Shown: piece after piece, positions 9,386-17,681 of the stretch | Numbering within the stretch: position 1 is the first letter of the stretch | How the letters are laid out: the number at the start of each line of letters is the position of its first letter | Assembly (NCBI GenBank): GCA_965249685.1 | Contig: CBDFMN010000003.1 | Coordinates: forward strand, 248,001-312,000 | Direction: 5' to 3' | DNA length: 64,000 nucleotides | From: RH-AL1 sp965249685 | GTDB taxonomy: Bacteria > Pseudomonadota > Alphaproteobacteria > Rhizobiales > Beijerinckiaceae | The notes under the pieces: generated by a model | Told to the model about the DNA's origin: nothing | The model's database searches: none | The model's input: the letters and a program-made list of their open reading frames with translations, nothing else | Program-made: the position numbers and the translations under genes

Positions 9386-10263
9386 AGCCGCAGGTCCATC
9401 GCCGTGCGCAGTCCGTCGCTCGCCATGTTGAAGGCGACCGACGTGACGAAGATCATCGCGCCGGGCAACGCGGAGACGAGCGGCTGCGTGTAGATCGCGC
9501 TGCGCAGCGTGTTGAGCATGAGCCCCCATTCCGGATCGGGCGGCTTGACGCCGAGCCCGAGGAACGACAGGCCGGAGGCGAAGATCATGGAGACCGAAAT
9601 GAGGCTCGCCGAATAGACGAAGATGGGGCCGAGCACGTTGCCCATCACGTGCTTGCGCACGATCGTGACGTCGTTCGCCCCCGACGCGCGCGCGGCTTCG
9701 ACGTAATCGACCTTACGCACCGCGGTCGTCACGCTCTCCGAGATTCGCGCGATCGGGGGAATGAAGACGAGGGCGAGCGACAGCAGGCTGTTCTCGACGC
9801 CGGCGCCGAGCGCGCCCGACAGGGCGATGGCGAGCAGCACGGAGGGAAAGGCGAAGAACATGTCGATCGTCCGCATGACGATCGTGTTGAACCCGCCGCC
9901 GACGTAGCCGGCCGCGATGCCGATGATGGAGCCCACCGCGAAGGCGATGAAGACGGGCGTCACGCCGATGAAGAGCGACAGGCGGCCGCCGTAGATCAGG
10001 CGCGAGAGCATGTCGCGGCCGAGTTCGTCGGTGCCGAGCGGGTAGCCCGGCGTGCCCACCGGCTTGAGACGGCGGATAATGGAGGAGACGTAGGGGTCGC
10101 GCGGCGCGATGTAGGGGGCGAAGATCGCGAGAAGGACGATGAGGAGGATCACGACGCTTGCGGCCACCGCGACCTTGTCGCGGCCGAAACGGCGCAGCAC
10201 GCCGCTCCAATAGCCCTCCGATCGCGGCAGGAAGGGAATGGCGACGTCGGTGATCGCGGACAT
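9382..10263 (-). CDS. Peptide-type ABC transporter permease, DppC/OppC
   Basis: Inner-membrane permease of 293 residues with an N-terminal OppC_N segment (membrane helix at about 35-55) and a BPD_transp_1 domain with five further helices. The family hallmarks GTDELGRDMLSRLIYGGR and the coupling loop VEAARASGANDVTIVRKHVM are both present. It starts 6 bases after the DppB-type permease ends and overlaps the OppF-type ATPase by 4 bases, so the four transport genes are one transcript. Confidence 0.95.
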   Translation of the reverse strand: MSAITDVAIPFLPRSEGYWSGVLRRFGRDKVAVAASVVILLIVLLAIFAPYIAPRDPYVSSIIRRLKPVGTPGYPLGTDELGRDMLSRLIYGGRLSLFIGVTPVFIAFAVGSIIGIAAGYVGGGFNTIVMRTIDMFFAFPSVLLAIALSGALGAGVENSLLSLALVFIPPIARISESVTTAVRKVDYVEAARASGANDVTIVRKHVMGNVLGPIFVYSASLISVSMIFASGLSFLGLGVKPPDPEWGLMLNTLRSAIYTQPLVSALPGAMIFVTSVAFNMASDGLRTAMDLRL

Positions 10264-10269
10264 TCTGGT

Positions 10270-11223
10270 TCAGGCCCTCTGCACGCGCGGGTCCAGGAGA
10301 GCCTGGACCACGTCGACGAGCAGGTTGAGCACGACGAAGAAGAGGGCAAGCACGAGGATCGTGCCCTGCAGCAGCGGCAGGTCGCGCTGGAAGATCGCGT
10401 TGCCGAGCAGCAGCCCGGTGCCGGGCCAGGCGAACACCGTCTCGATGAGGATCGAGCCGCCGAGCAGATAGCCGAGTTGCAGCCCCATCACGGCAAGGGC
10501 GGTCGGCGCGGCGTTCTTGAGAACGTGGCGGAACACCCCGCCGTCCATCAGGCCCTTCGCGCGCAGCGCCACGACGAAGTCCTGGCTGAGGATGTCGGCG
10601 ACCAGCGCCCGGATCGTGCGCGAGATGATGCCCATGGGGATGACGGACATGGTGACCGCCGGCAGGATCATGAAGCGGACGTGTTCCCAGTCCCAGGCCA
10701 CGCCGGACGCGTCGCCGGGACCCGCACCCACGGCCGGCAACCAGCCGAGCTCGACGGAGAAGACGATGACGAGTACCATGCCGAGCCAGTAATGGGGAAC
10801 CGACACGCCGCAGACCGTGATCAGCGAGGTGAGCCGATCGAGCCACGAGCCGCGGAAATAGCCGGCGACGAAGCCGAACAGGCAGCCGAGCACGAAGCCG
10901 ATGATCGTGGCGAGCGCGGCGATCGTCACCGTGTTCTTTACGGCCTTGGACACCTCGTCGAGAACCGGGCGACCGCTGGCGATGGACGAGCCGAGGTCGC
11001 CCTGCAGCGCGCGGACGAGCCAGAGGCCGTATTGCACCGGCAGCGGCTTGTCGAACCCGTAGAGATGACGCATCTCCTCCTGCATCTGCTGGGAGGCGTC
11101 GGGCGGCAGGACGAGGCTCAGCGGATCGCCGGGTGCGATATGCACCAGCAGGAAGCAGAAGACGCTGACGCCGAACGCCACCGGTGCCACGTAGACGAGG
11201 CGCTTGAGAAGGTAGCTCAGCAT
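10270..11223 (-). CDS. Peptide-type ABC transporter permease, DppB/OppB
   Basis: Inner-membrane permease of 317 residues with six predicted helices. The N-terminus MLSYLLKRLVYVAPVAFG and the segment FLLVHIAPGDP are typical of DppB. The coupling loop is VVALRAKGLMDGGVFRHVLKNA and the C-terminal helix pair carries GTGLLLGNAIFQRD. It follows the amidase gene after a 122-base gap with no obvious terminator and precedes the DppC-type gene by 6 bases. Substrates of such systems range from peptides to opines, sugars and amides; the amidase next door hints at an amide. Confidence 0.95.
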   Translation of the reverse strand: MLSYLLKRLVYVAPVAFGVSVFCFLLVHIAPGDPLSLVLPPDASQQMQEEMRHLYGFDKPLPVQYGLWLVRALQGDLGSSIASGRPVLDEVSKAVKNTVTIAALATIIGFVLGCLFGFVAGYFRGSWLDRLTSLITVCGVSVPHYWLGMVLVIVFSVELGWLPAVGAGPGDASGVAWDWEHVRFMILPAVTMSVIPMGIISRTIRALVADILSQDFVVALRAKGLMDGGVFRHVLKNAAPTALAVMGLQLGYLLGGSILIETVFAWPGTGLLLGNAIFQRDLPLLQGTILVLALFFVVLNLLVDVVQALLDPRVQRA

Positions 11224-11345
11224 CGCGCTGTCCTCGCGGTGAAAACCCGGTTCAGCACGGTGAGGCTTGCATCGATCTTGTCCGTGGGGTTGGAGCCTTC
11301 GAGGTCCGCTCGAACGGTCCTATCAAGATTCAGGCCGCCACCGCC

Positions 11346-12740
11346 TCAGATCGGCAGCGCGGGCCGCCGCCGGTGCGATTCCGTCGCTTCCTGGTAGGCG
11401 TACCCGATGCGAAGCGCGGTCGCCTCCTCGAAGCCGCGGCAGACGACCTGCAGCGAGGTCGGCAGGCCGCCGGACGTAAAGCCGTTCGGCAGCGCCAGCG
11501 CGCACATTTCCAGCAGGTTGCCGAAACGGGTGAAGCGAGCCGGCGTTTTGTCCTGGTCCACTTGGGCAAGAGGGATCGCGACGGTCTCGGTGGTCGGCGT
11601 CAGCAGCGCGTCCAGGCCCTCAAGCGCCTGGTGCATCTCCGCCTTCCACTTGCGGTGCCTGCGCCGCGTCTCGAGGTAGTCGTAGGCCGAGATCGACTTC
11701 CCGCTGAGCACCCGCTTGCGCACGTCCTCGTCCAGAGGCACGCCGCGATCATCGGCGAGGTGGCCGACGTTGAAATAGGCCTCGGCCTCGCTGATCTTGG
11801 CGGCTCCGAGGCACTCCGCGAAGGTGAACGGCAGTGCGACATCGATGATGGCGGCGCCAAGCCGCGCAAGCTGATCGAGGGCGCCGTCGTAGGCGGCGAG
11901 CACGTCCGCCGCTACGCCCTCGCGTTCTCCCGCCGGCATACGGCCCAGGCGCATCCCGCGCACGCCCCTCCGCAGTCCCGGCAAAGGGTCGTCCACCAAG
12001 ACGCCGCGCGTGTTGACGTCGAGCGGGTCTGGGCCTTGCAGCACATGGTAGAGCAGGGCGGCATCCTCTGCCGAGCGGGCCATTGGGCCCGGGGTGTCGA
12101 GCGTGCCGCTCAGCGGCATGATTCCATAGGTGCTGATGCGCCCGACCGTGGTCTTGAGGCCGGTCAACCCGCAGAACGAGGCCGGCAGCCGCACCGAGCC
12201 TCCCGTGTCCGTGCCAATGGCCCATGGTGTCAGACAGGCGGCGACCGCGACGCCCGAGCCGCTGCTAGAGCCGCCCGGGATGCGCGGCGTCGCGAGGTCG
12301 TACGGGTTGAGCGGCGTTCCCATGCGCTGGTTGGTGCCCCAACCGCCGAGGGCGAACTCGACAGTGTGGGTCTTGCCGAGCACGATCATGCCCTGCGCCA
12401 TCATCCTCGCGGCGAGCGTCGCCGTCACCGTCGAACGGCGGTTCTTCCAACAAGCCGACCCGCCGGTTGTCACCTGGCCTTCCAGTTCGACCAGGTCTTT
12501 GAGCGCGACCGGCATTCCGTGCAACGGGCCCACGCCGTGCCCGGATCGGATCGCCTTGTGCGCCGCTTCGGCGGCGAGCCGCGCGCTCGGCCCATGGACG
12601 GCGACGAAGGCGTGGAGTGTCGGCTCCAGCGTCGCGATGCGCGCCAGGAAGGCATCGACGACGTCGACCGCAGAAAGCCTGCGCGCGGCGATGGCCCCAG
12701 CAAGCTCCGAGGCCGACAGCAGGCAGAGGTCCGATGTCAT
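11346..12740 (-). CDS. Amidase, amidase-signature (GatA-like) family
   Basis: Predicted amide hydrolase of 464 residues. The catalytic lysine lies in LHGMPVALKDLVE near residue 80, the cis-serine in GGSSSGSGVAVA and the nucleophile serine in DTGGSVRLP near residue 180, so the Ser-cisSer-Lys triad is complete. There is no signal peptide, so it should act in the cytoplasm. It lies between the substrate-binding protein and the permeases of a peptide-type importer. The likely sequence is uptake of an amide or acylated amino compound followed by hydrolysis. The ATG at 12740 was chosen at the natural start of the fold. It is not GatA of the tRNA amidotransferase, since gatB and gatC are absent. Confidence 0.92.
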   Translation of the reverse strand: MTSDLCLLSASELAGAIAARRLSAVDVVDAFLARIATLEPTLHAFVAVHGPSARLAAEAAHKAIRSGHGVGPLHGMPVALKDLVELEGQVTTGGSACWKNRRSTVTATLAARMMAQGMIVLGKTHTVEFALGGWGTNQRMGTPLNPYDLATPRIPGGSSSGSGVAVAACLTPWAIGTDTGGSVRLPASFCGLTGLKTTVGRISTYGIMPLSGTLDTPGPMARSAEDAALLYHVLQGPDPLDVNTRGVLVDDPLPGLRRGVRGMRLGRMPAGEREGVAADVLAAYDGALDQLARLGAAIIDVALPFTFAECLGAAKISEAEAYFNVGHLADDRGVPLDEDVRKRVLSGKSISAYDYLETRRRHRKWKAEMHQALEGLDALLTPTTETVAIPLAQVDQDKTPARFTRFGNLLEMCALALPNGFTSGGLPTSLQVVCRGFEEATALRIGYAYQEATESHRRRPALPI

Positions 12741-12754
12741 GGCGGTGTCCGCTT

Positions 12755-14374
12755 CTACTGCATGCTGACGAGCGTCAGATCGAGGAACCAGGACTGCGGC
12801 GAGACAAACCCCTTGACCTTCGGGCTCATCGCACGGGGGTTGAGATCGTGCACGATGTAGAGCCACGGCGGATCGTCGACCAACCGCTCGTTGGCGGCGC
12901 GGTAGGCCTCGATGATGATTTGTGCGTCCGTCGATTCGGCGATGGTTTTCAAGGCCGCGTCGAACTTGTCGTCCTTCCACTGCTCGAAGTTGAAGCCGAC
13001 CGGCGAAAAATTGGCCGAGGAGAAATATCGGGCCATGATTCCGGCGTCCGAAGACGGCGAGCTGATATTGAGCGCCATCGATCCGTGCAGCGAGGGGCTG
13101 TCTGGTACGGCGCGGGCGGCGGTGAGCAGAACCTGCCACTCCACAACATCGAAGTCGACGCTGACGCCGCAGGCCTGCTTCAGGTTCTCCTGCAGGAGCT
13201 CGTTCATCGGTAGCGGCAGCATCTGCCCCGACCCTGAGGTGGAGATCATGACCTTGAAACCGAGAGGCTTGGCGGGGCCGTACCCCGCTTCCGCAAGGAG
13301 CGCCTTACCCCTCGCGGGATCGAAGGAATAGTGGTTTGACGGTGCCCCAAAATTGGGGTCGTTCGCCTTCAACCATCCAACCGCCGGCTCGGCGGTGCCA
13401 TTCAGGAGGGCGACGAGGCTCTCGCGGTCGACGCAATAGTTCAGGGCCTGACGGACGCGAACGTCCTTGAACGGACTGGCCGGCGCGCCGATGTTGTAGA
13501 ACCATGGCCAGACGTGCGGGTAAGACCCGGTGGTGATGGTGAAGCCCGACATCTTCAAGGACTCGATGCCGTCGGTAGGCGGAACTTCGATCCAGTCGAC
13601 TTGACCGGATCGCAGCGCGGCAAGGCGGGCGCTGGCTTCCGCGATGGGCATCAGCACCACGCGGTCGAGCTTCGCCATCCTGGCCTTGTCCCAATAGTCG
13701 TCCCATTTGGCGAGATCGGCGGATTGGTGCGGCGTCACCTTGGTGATCCGGAACGGTCCCGTCCCGGCGGCCGGCAGGAGCGCGACCTTTGCCCAATCCT
13801 TGCCCGCCTTCTCGAACGAGCCCGGCGAGGTGAACAGCAGGTAGACCGCCATGTAGGGGAAATAGGAGGCGGGCGTCTTGGTCGTGATCGCGACCGTCTC
13901 GTCGTCGATCTTCTTATAGCTTTGCATGAGTGGCACGCGCGCACCCGCCATGCCGGCGGCCTGAACCTCGAACTGCGGACTCGCCTTATTGAAGTAGCGG
14001 TCGAGGTTCCAGATTACCGCATCGGCGTTGAAGTCCGTGCCATCCTGGAACTTCACGCCGTGGCGAAGGTGGAACACCCACGTCTTCTTGTCGTCCGCCG
14101 CCTGTTCCCACCTTTCCGCGAGGCCCGGCCGTAGATCCGCAAGCCGATCGGTGCGCGTGAGGTCCCACAGGACCAATCCCTCGAAGATGGGATAGCCGAG
14201 AAAGCGCAACCCCTCGAAGCCGTTGTTCGGCATGCCGGTCGTCGTGGGGATGTCCGACGCGGTCATCGCGATGCGCAGCGTGCCCGCAGCCTCCGCCGGC
14301 GGGGCCAGCGTACAGACGGCTGCCAGTGCCGCGGCGAACCAAGCCGGTCTGAAGCGAGGTGTGCGGGCGGTCAT
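12755..14374 (-). CDS. ABC transporter substrate-binding protein, SBP_bac_5 (DppA/OppA) family
   Basis: Periplasmic solute-binding protein of 539 residues. A signal peptide covers about residues 1-30 (hydrophobic AWFAAALAAVCTLAPP, cleavage near AEAAG). The SBP_bac_5 fold follows, with GLRFLGYPIFEGLVLWD, PGLAERWEQAADDKKTWVF, the family signature KFQDGTDFNADAVIWNLDRY, and VRQALNYCVDRESL. It is the first gene of the operon SBP - amidase - dppB - dppC - dppF - dppD, with 14 bases to the amidase. The ATG at 14374 is preceded by GGGA. The bound compound is unknown. Confidence 0.93.
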   Translation of the reverse strand: MTARTPRFRPAWFAAALAAVCTLAPPAEAAGTLRIAMTASDIPTTTGMPNNGFEGLRFLGYPIFEGLVLWDLTRTDRLADLRPGLAERWEQAADDKKTWVFHLRHGVKFQDGTDFNADAVIWNLDRYFNKASPQFEVQAAGMAGARVPLMQSYKKIDDETVAITTKTPASYFPYMAVYLLFTSPGSFEKAGKDWAKVALLPAAGTGPFRITKVTPHQSADLAKWDDYWDKARMAKLDRVVLMPIAEASARLAALRSGQVDWIEVPPTDGIESLKMSGFTITTGSYPHVWPWFYNIGAPASPFKDVRVRQALNYCVDRESLVALLNGTAEPAVGWLKANDPNFGAPSNHYSFDPARGKALLAEAGYGPAKPLGFKVMISTSGSGQMLPLPMNELLQENLKQACGVSVDFDVVEWQVLLTAARAVPDSPSLHGSMALNISSPSSDAGIMARYFSSANFSPVGFNFEQWKDDKFDAALKTIAESTDAQIIIEAYRAANERLVDDPPWLYIVHDLNPRAMSPKVKGFVSPQSWFLDLTLVSMQ

Positions 14375-14609
14375 GGCAGGTCCCGGGTGAGAGGCATGAC
14401 GCTGCGTGATCTGCAACGCTGGCGGCCGAACTTTAGGCGGGGGCCGATCGATGTCAACAAGGCCAAGCTTGGCGGCCGCTGGAACGCCGCCTCCCTATGC
14501 CCGGCCTGCTTCCGGCCCCTCACATACGATTTGGCGAAACCAACCGCCCCGCCGTCGCATTGGTCGTTTTAACGAAGCCAAACAGGCTTGATCACCCAGA
14601 GGTGACGCC

Positions 14610-14855
14610 ATGCCGACCGATCTCCCTCCCGACTACAAGCCGCAGCCAGTCCCGACGCCGAGCCCGGGGTCGCTGCCCGCGGGACCTGCGTCCGGTGACG
14701 ACGCGATCAACCCCGTCGGTAATCCCAACGGCGGCGTCGGATCCTCCGGCCCAGTCGGCGATGTGGTAGACCCGCCTGGCTGGAACGAACCTCCCGTGAC
14801 CCCCGGCAACAATCCGCTCGGGGTGCCGACCCCGGCCGGCACTCCGAGCTTCTAG
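14610..14855 (+). CDS. Small proline/glycine-rich hypothetical protein
   Basis: Eighty-one residues, about a quarter proline with many glycines, no cysteine, no signal peptide and no membrane segment, so it is probably disordered. I do not recognise a domain. Support for a real gene is a clean GAGGTGA ribosome site 5 bases before the ATG, a position in an otherwise empty gap between divergent genes, and a stop just before the MFS gene end. An overlapping minus-strand frame is also Pro/Gly-rich, so composition alone does not decide the strand; the ribosome site favours plus. Function unknown. Confidence 0.6.
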   Translation: MPTDLPPDYKPQPVPTPSPGSLPAGPASGDDAINPVGNPNGGVGSSGPVGDVVDPPGWNEPPVTPGNNPLGVPTPAGTPSF

Positions 14856-14869
14856 AGCCTGTTTGCGCG

Positions 14870-16204
14870 TCAATTATCGCGCAGTTCCAGGCGCTTGTTG
14901 ATGGCGAGAGCGCCGAGGGTGCAGACGGCGCCCGATAAAAGGTACCCGGCGACGGCGCCGAGGCCGAAGCGCTCGTAGCCGCCGAGGGCGACGAGCGGCG
15001 CGAAACCGGCGCCGATCAGCCAGGCCAGGTCGGAGGTCAGCGCCGACCCGGTGTAGCGGTTGCGGTTGGAGAAATTCGACGCCACAGCGCCCGCCGCTTG
15101 CCCAAACGAGAGGCCGAGCAACGTGAAGCCTACGAAGATGAAGGTCGTCTGTCCCGTCAGGCCGCCGCCGAGCAGTTTGGGCGTGAACAGGCTAAAGATG
15201 CCGATGGCCACCGCGCAGGCGCCGAGCAGGTTTCGACGCCCGAACCGGTCGGCGATGATGCCGGAGAGCATGATGGCAAAGGAGCCGATGATCGCTCCCG
15301 CGAGCTGCACGAGCAGGAAGGCGCCGGGCGTCCTGTCTCCGTAAAGCCCGACGTAGGACAGCGGAAAGATCGTCACGAGGTGGAACAGCGCGAAGCTGGC
15401 CAGCGGCACGAAGGCGCCGATCACGAGGTCGAAACCTTCCTCCCTGATCAGTTGACCGATCGCGATCGGCACGAGATCGCGCCGCTCCAGCAATTCGGCA
15501 AACTCTTCGGTGGCAACGAGCCGGAGCCGCGCGAACAGAGCCACGACATTGATCGTGAAGGCCACGAAGAAGGGGTAGCGCCAGCCCCACGAGAGGAAAT
15601 CGTCCTGCGTGGAATTGAGCAGGAAGAAGGCGAACAGGCCGCTCGCCACGATGAAGCCGAACGGTGCGCCGAGTTGTGGCACCATCGCATACCAGCCCCG
15701 CTTGTTATGCGGAGCATTCAGCGCGAGGAGTGAGGCGAGGCCGTCCCAGGCGCCGCCTAGGGCGAGGCCCTGCCCGATGCGACAAGCCGCCAGAATGAAG
15801 ATCGCGGTGGGTCCGATGTCGGTGTAGCCGGGCAGAAAGCTGATCGCGACGGTCGATACGCCGAGCAGGAAAAGCGCGATCGTCAGCTTGACACCGCGCC
15901 CATGGTGACGGTCCACCGCCATGAAAATGACCGATCCGATCGGCCGAGCGATGAAGGCCAAACCGAAAATCGCGAACGAATACAGAGTGCCAGTCAGGCT
16001 ATCGACGAAGGGGAACACGTGCGCGGGAAAGACCAGGACGGACGCGATGCCGTAGACGAAAAAGTCGAATGCTTCCGACGTGCGTCCAATGACCACGCCT
16101 AGCGCGATCTCGCCTGGCGAGACGTGCTCCGGGTTGGAGGACACGAGCCGTGCGTCACGCTCTAACGCCGACGACGACGCTGCGGCCTTGCCTACGGTAA
16201 CCAT
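14870..16204 (-). CDS. MFS transporter, metabolite:H+ symporter (MHS) type
   Basis: Inner-membrane secondary carrier of 444 residues with about twelve helices. The segment GRTSEAFDFFVYGIASVLVFP and the loop ARPIGSVIFMAVDRHHGRG match the start and the 2-3 loop of the citrate/alpha-ketoglutarate (MHS) branch, and LSGIIADRFGRRNL is the repeat of that loop in the second half. The ATG at 16204 has AGGGAT 10 bases upstream; the frame is open further upstream without protein character. It is divergent from the cyo operon. The substrate is probably an organic acid, by family only. Confidence 0.88.
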   Translation of the reverse strand: MVTVGKAAASSSALERDARLVSSNPEHVSPGEIALGVVIGRTSEAFDFFVYGIASVLVFPAHVFPFVDSLTGTLYSFAIFGLAFIARPIGSVIFMAVDRHHGRGVKLTIALFLLGVSTVAISFLPGYTDIGPTAIFILAACRIGQGLALGGAWDGLASLLALNAPHNKRGWYAMVPQLGAPFGFIVASGLFAFFLLNSTQDDFLSWGWRYPFFVAFTINVVALFARLRLVATEEFAELLERRDLVPIAIGQLIREEGFDLVIGAFVPLASFALFHLVTIFPLSYVGLYGDRTPGAFLLVQLAGAIIGSFAIMLSGIIADRFGRRNLLGACAVAIGIFSLFTPKLLGGGLTGQTTFIFVGFTLLGLSFGQAAGAVASNFSNRNRYTGSALTSDLAWLIGAGFAPLVALGGYERFGLGAVAGYLLSGAVCTLGALAINKRLELRDN

Positions 16205-16383
16205 GCCAGCTTGATCCCTGCCCACGATCGATTGTGCACGTGGCCGGCGGCTCCAGCAGTGCCACCTTGCCTCGACCTTGCATATAGAGTTAGCGGGAGG
16301 GGTCAAATTGCTCAAGCCTGGACAAAACGCCCACTCCCACGGTGGTCCTCTGTCTCTTAAATATCTCGAGAGCCTTCCAACCT

Positions 16384-17637
16384 ATGGCCGGACCCGCTTT
16401 GCGACTTCTCCGCTTCCTTGCCTTGCTGCCGCTGACTGCTCTTCTGGGCGGCTGCGACCTTGTGCTGATGAATCCGTCCGGGGATGTCGCCGTTCAGCAG
16501 CGCAACCTGATCATCGCATCGACAGCGCTGATGCTCCTCATCATCCTGCCGGTGATCGCGGCGACGGTGATTTTCGCGTGGCGTTATCGTGCGTCCAACA
16601 CGTCGGCGACTTATACGCCTGATTGGCACCATTCGACCCAGCTCGAGGTGATGATCTGGACGGCACCGCTCCTCATCATCATCGCGCTCGGCGCACTGAC
16701 GTGGATCAGCACACACGTGCTCGACCCATTCCGTGGCGTCTCGCGCATCAGCGCCACGAAGCCGCTCGTCGCCGGGACCAAGCCGCTCATCGTCGAGGTG
16801 GTGGCGCTCGATTGGAAGTGGCTGTTCTTCTATCCCGAGCAGGGGATCGCGACGGTCAATGAGCTTGCGGCACCGGTGGACAGGCCGATCGAGTTCAAGA
16901 TCACGTCGGCGACCGTGATGAACACGTTTTTCGTCCCCGCCTTGGCTGGACAGATCTATGCGATGGCCGGCATGGAGACGAAACTCAACGCTGTCATAAA
17001 CCACGAGGGCGTTTACGAAGGGTTGTCGGCCAATTATAGCGGCGCTGGCTTCTCGCACATGCACTTCAAGTTTCACGCCCTGGGCGACGACGGCTTCAAG
17101 GCATGGACGGCCAAGGTCAAACAAGGGGGCAAGCCGCTCGACCTCGACGGCTACCGCCAGCTCGAGAAACCAAGCGAGGAAGTTCCGGTCATTTACTATT
17201 CTTCCGTCAAACCAGACTTATATGACTCGATACTTAACCTGTGCACGGAACCCGGCAAGATGTGTATGAGCCAGATGATGGCGATCGATGCCGCGGGCGG
17301 GGCCAGGGAGGAAGCCGGCAAGGGCGCGAACAGCGAGGCCCGCGAAAGGCTGAAGTACGACGGGGCTCGCCTGAAAGAGGGTAACGAGGCGCCTGGCGCG
17401 ACCTTCCCGGCCTCTGGCCGGCCTCCTAACACCAACGTTCAGCCGCAGGGCATGAACCCGACGTCGATCTCGCCCGTCGTCAACGAGCAGAAGACGCAGC
17501 CCGACCAGGGGCAGGGGCACGCGATGCCCGGACATGCCATGCCCGCACATGCCATGCCGGGACACGACACGCCCGGCATGGAACCAGTGCCGGGCATGAA
17601 ACAGAGCCCGGCACCGGCTCAGATGAACGACCATTAA
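16384..17637 (+). CDS. cyoA: Ubiquinol oxidase subunit II (cytochrome bo3 type)
   Basis: Subunit II of a heme-copper quinol oxidase, 417 residues. It starts with a lipoprotein signal ending in the lipobox LLGGC (Cys about residue 22), followed by two membrane helices and a periplasmic cupredoxin fold. The stretch VMNTFFVPALAGQIYAMAGM and YSGAGFSHMHFKF matches E. coli CyoA, and the copper-A ligands of cytochrome c oxidases are absent, so quinol is the donor. After about residue 285 comes a roughly 130-residue disordered tail ending in a His/Met/Pro repeat, longer than in typical CyoA. The ATG at 16384 was chosen because it directly begins the signal peptide. First gene of cyoABCD. Confidence 0.95.
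   Translation: MAGPALRLLRFLALLPLTALLGGCDLVLMNPSGDVAVQQRNLIIASTALMLLIILPVIAATVIFAWRYRASNTSATYTPDWHHSTQLEVMIWTAPLLIIIALGALTWISTHVLDPFRGVSRISATKPLVAGTKPLIVEVVALDWKWLFFYPEQGIATVNELAAPVDRPIEFKITSATVMNTFFVPALAGQIYAMAGMETKLNAVINHEGVYEGLSANYSGAGFSHMHFKFHALGDDGFKAWTAKVKQGGKPLDLDGYRQLEKPSEEVPVIYYSSVKPDLYDSILNLCTEPGKMCMSQMMAIDAAGGAREEAGKGANSEARERLKYDGARLKEGNEAPGATFPASGRPPNTNVQPQGMNPTSISPVVNEQKTQPDQGQGHAMPGHAMPAHAMPGHDTPGMEPVPGMKQSPAPAQMNDH
17517..17578 (+). repeat. Short tandem repeat encoding GHAMP units in the CyoA tail
   Basis: Four imperfect 15-base units encode GHAMP, GHAMP, AHAMP and GHDTP near the C-terminus of CyoA. The unit is rich in histidine and methionine, side chains that bind copper. It is seen directly in the sequence; a metal role is inference. 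Confidence 0.75.
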
Positions 17638-17681
17638 GCAACGCCAAAGCATTCCCGCGACAGATCAAGATCGAGTTGACC

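Noticed and set aside
9649..11397. 582-codon plus-strand open frame across the dppC/dppB genes
   Set aside because: Product is low-complexity and very rich in D, E, R and H, a typical antisense shadow of hydrophobic genes in GC-rich DNA; the minus-strand permeases are clear.
16250..16264. TGGCAC-N5-GAGC on the minus strand upstream of the MFS gene as a sigma-54 promoter
   Set aside because: The -24 half is perfect and spacing is right, but the -12 half keeps only GC; too weak without an activator nearby.
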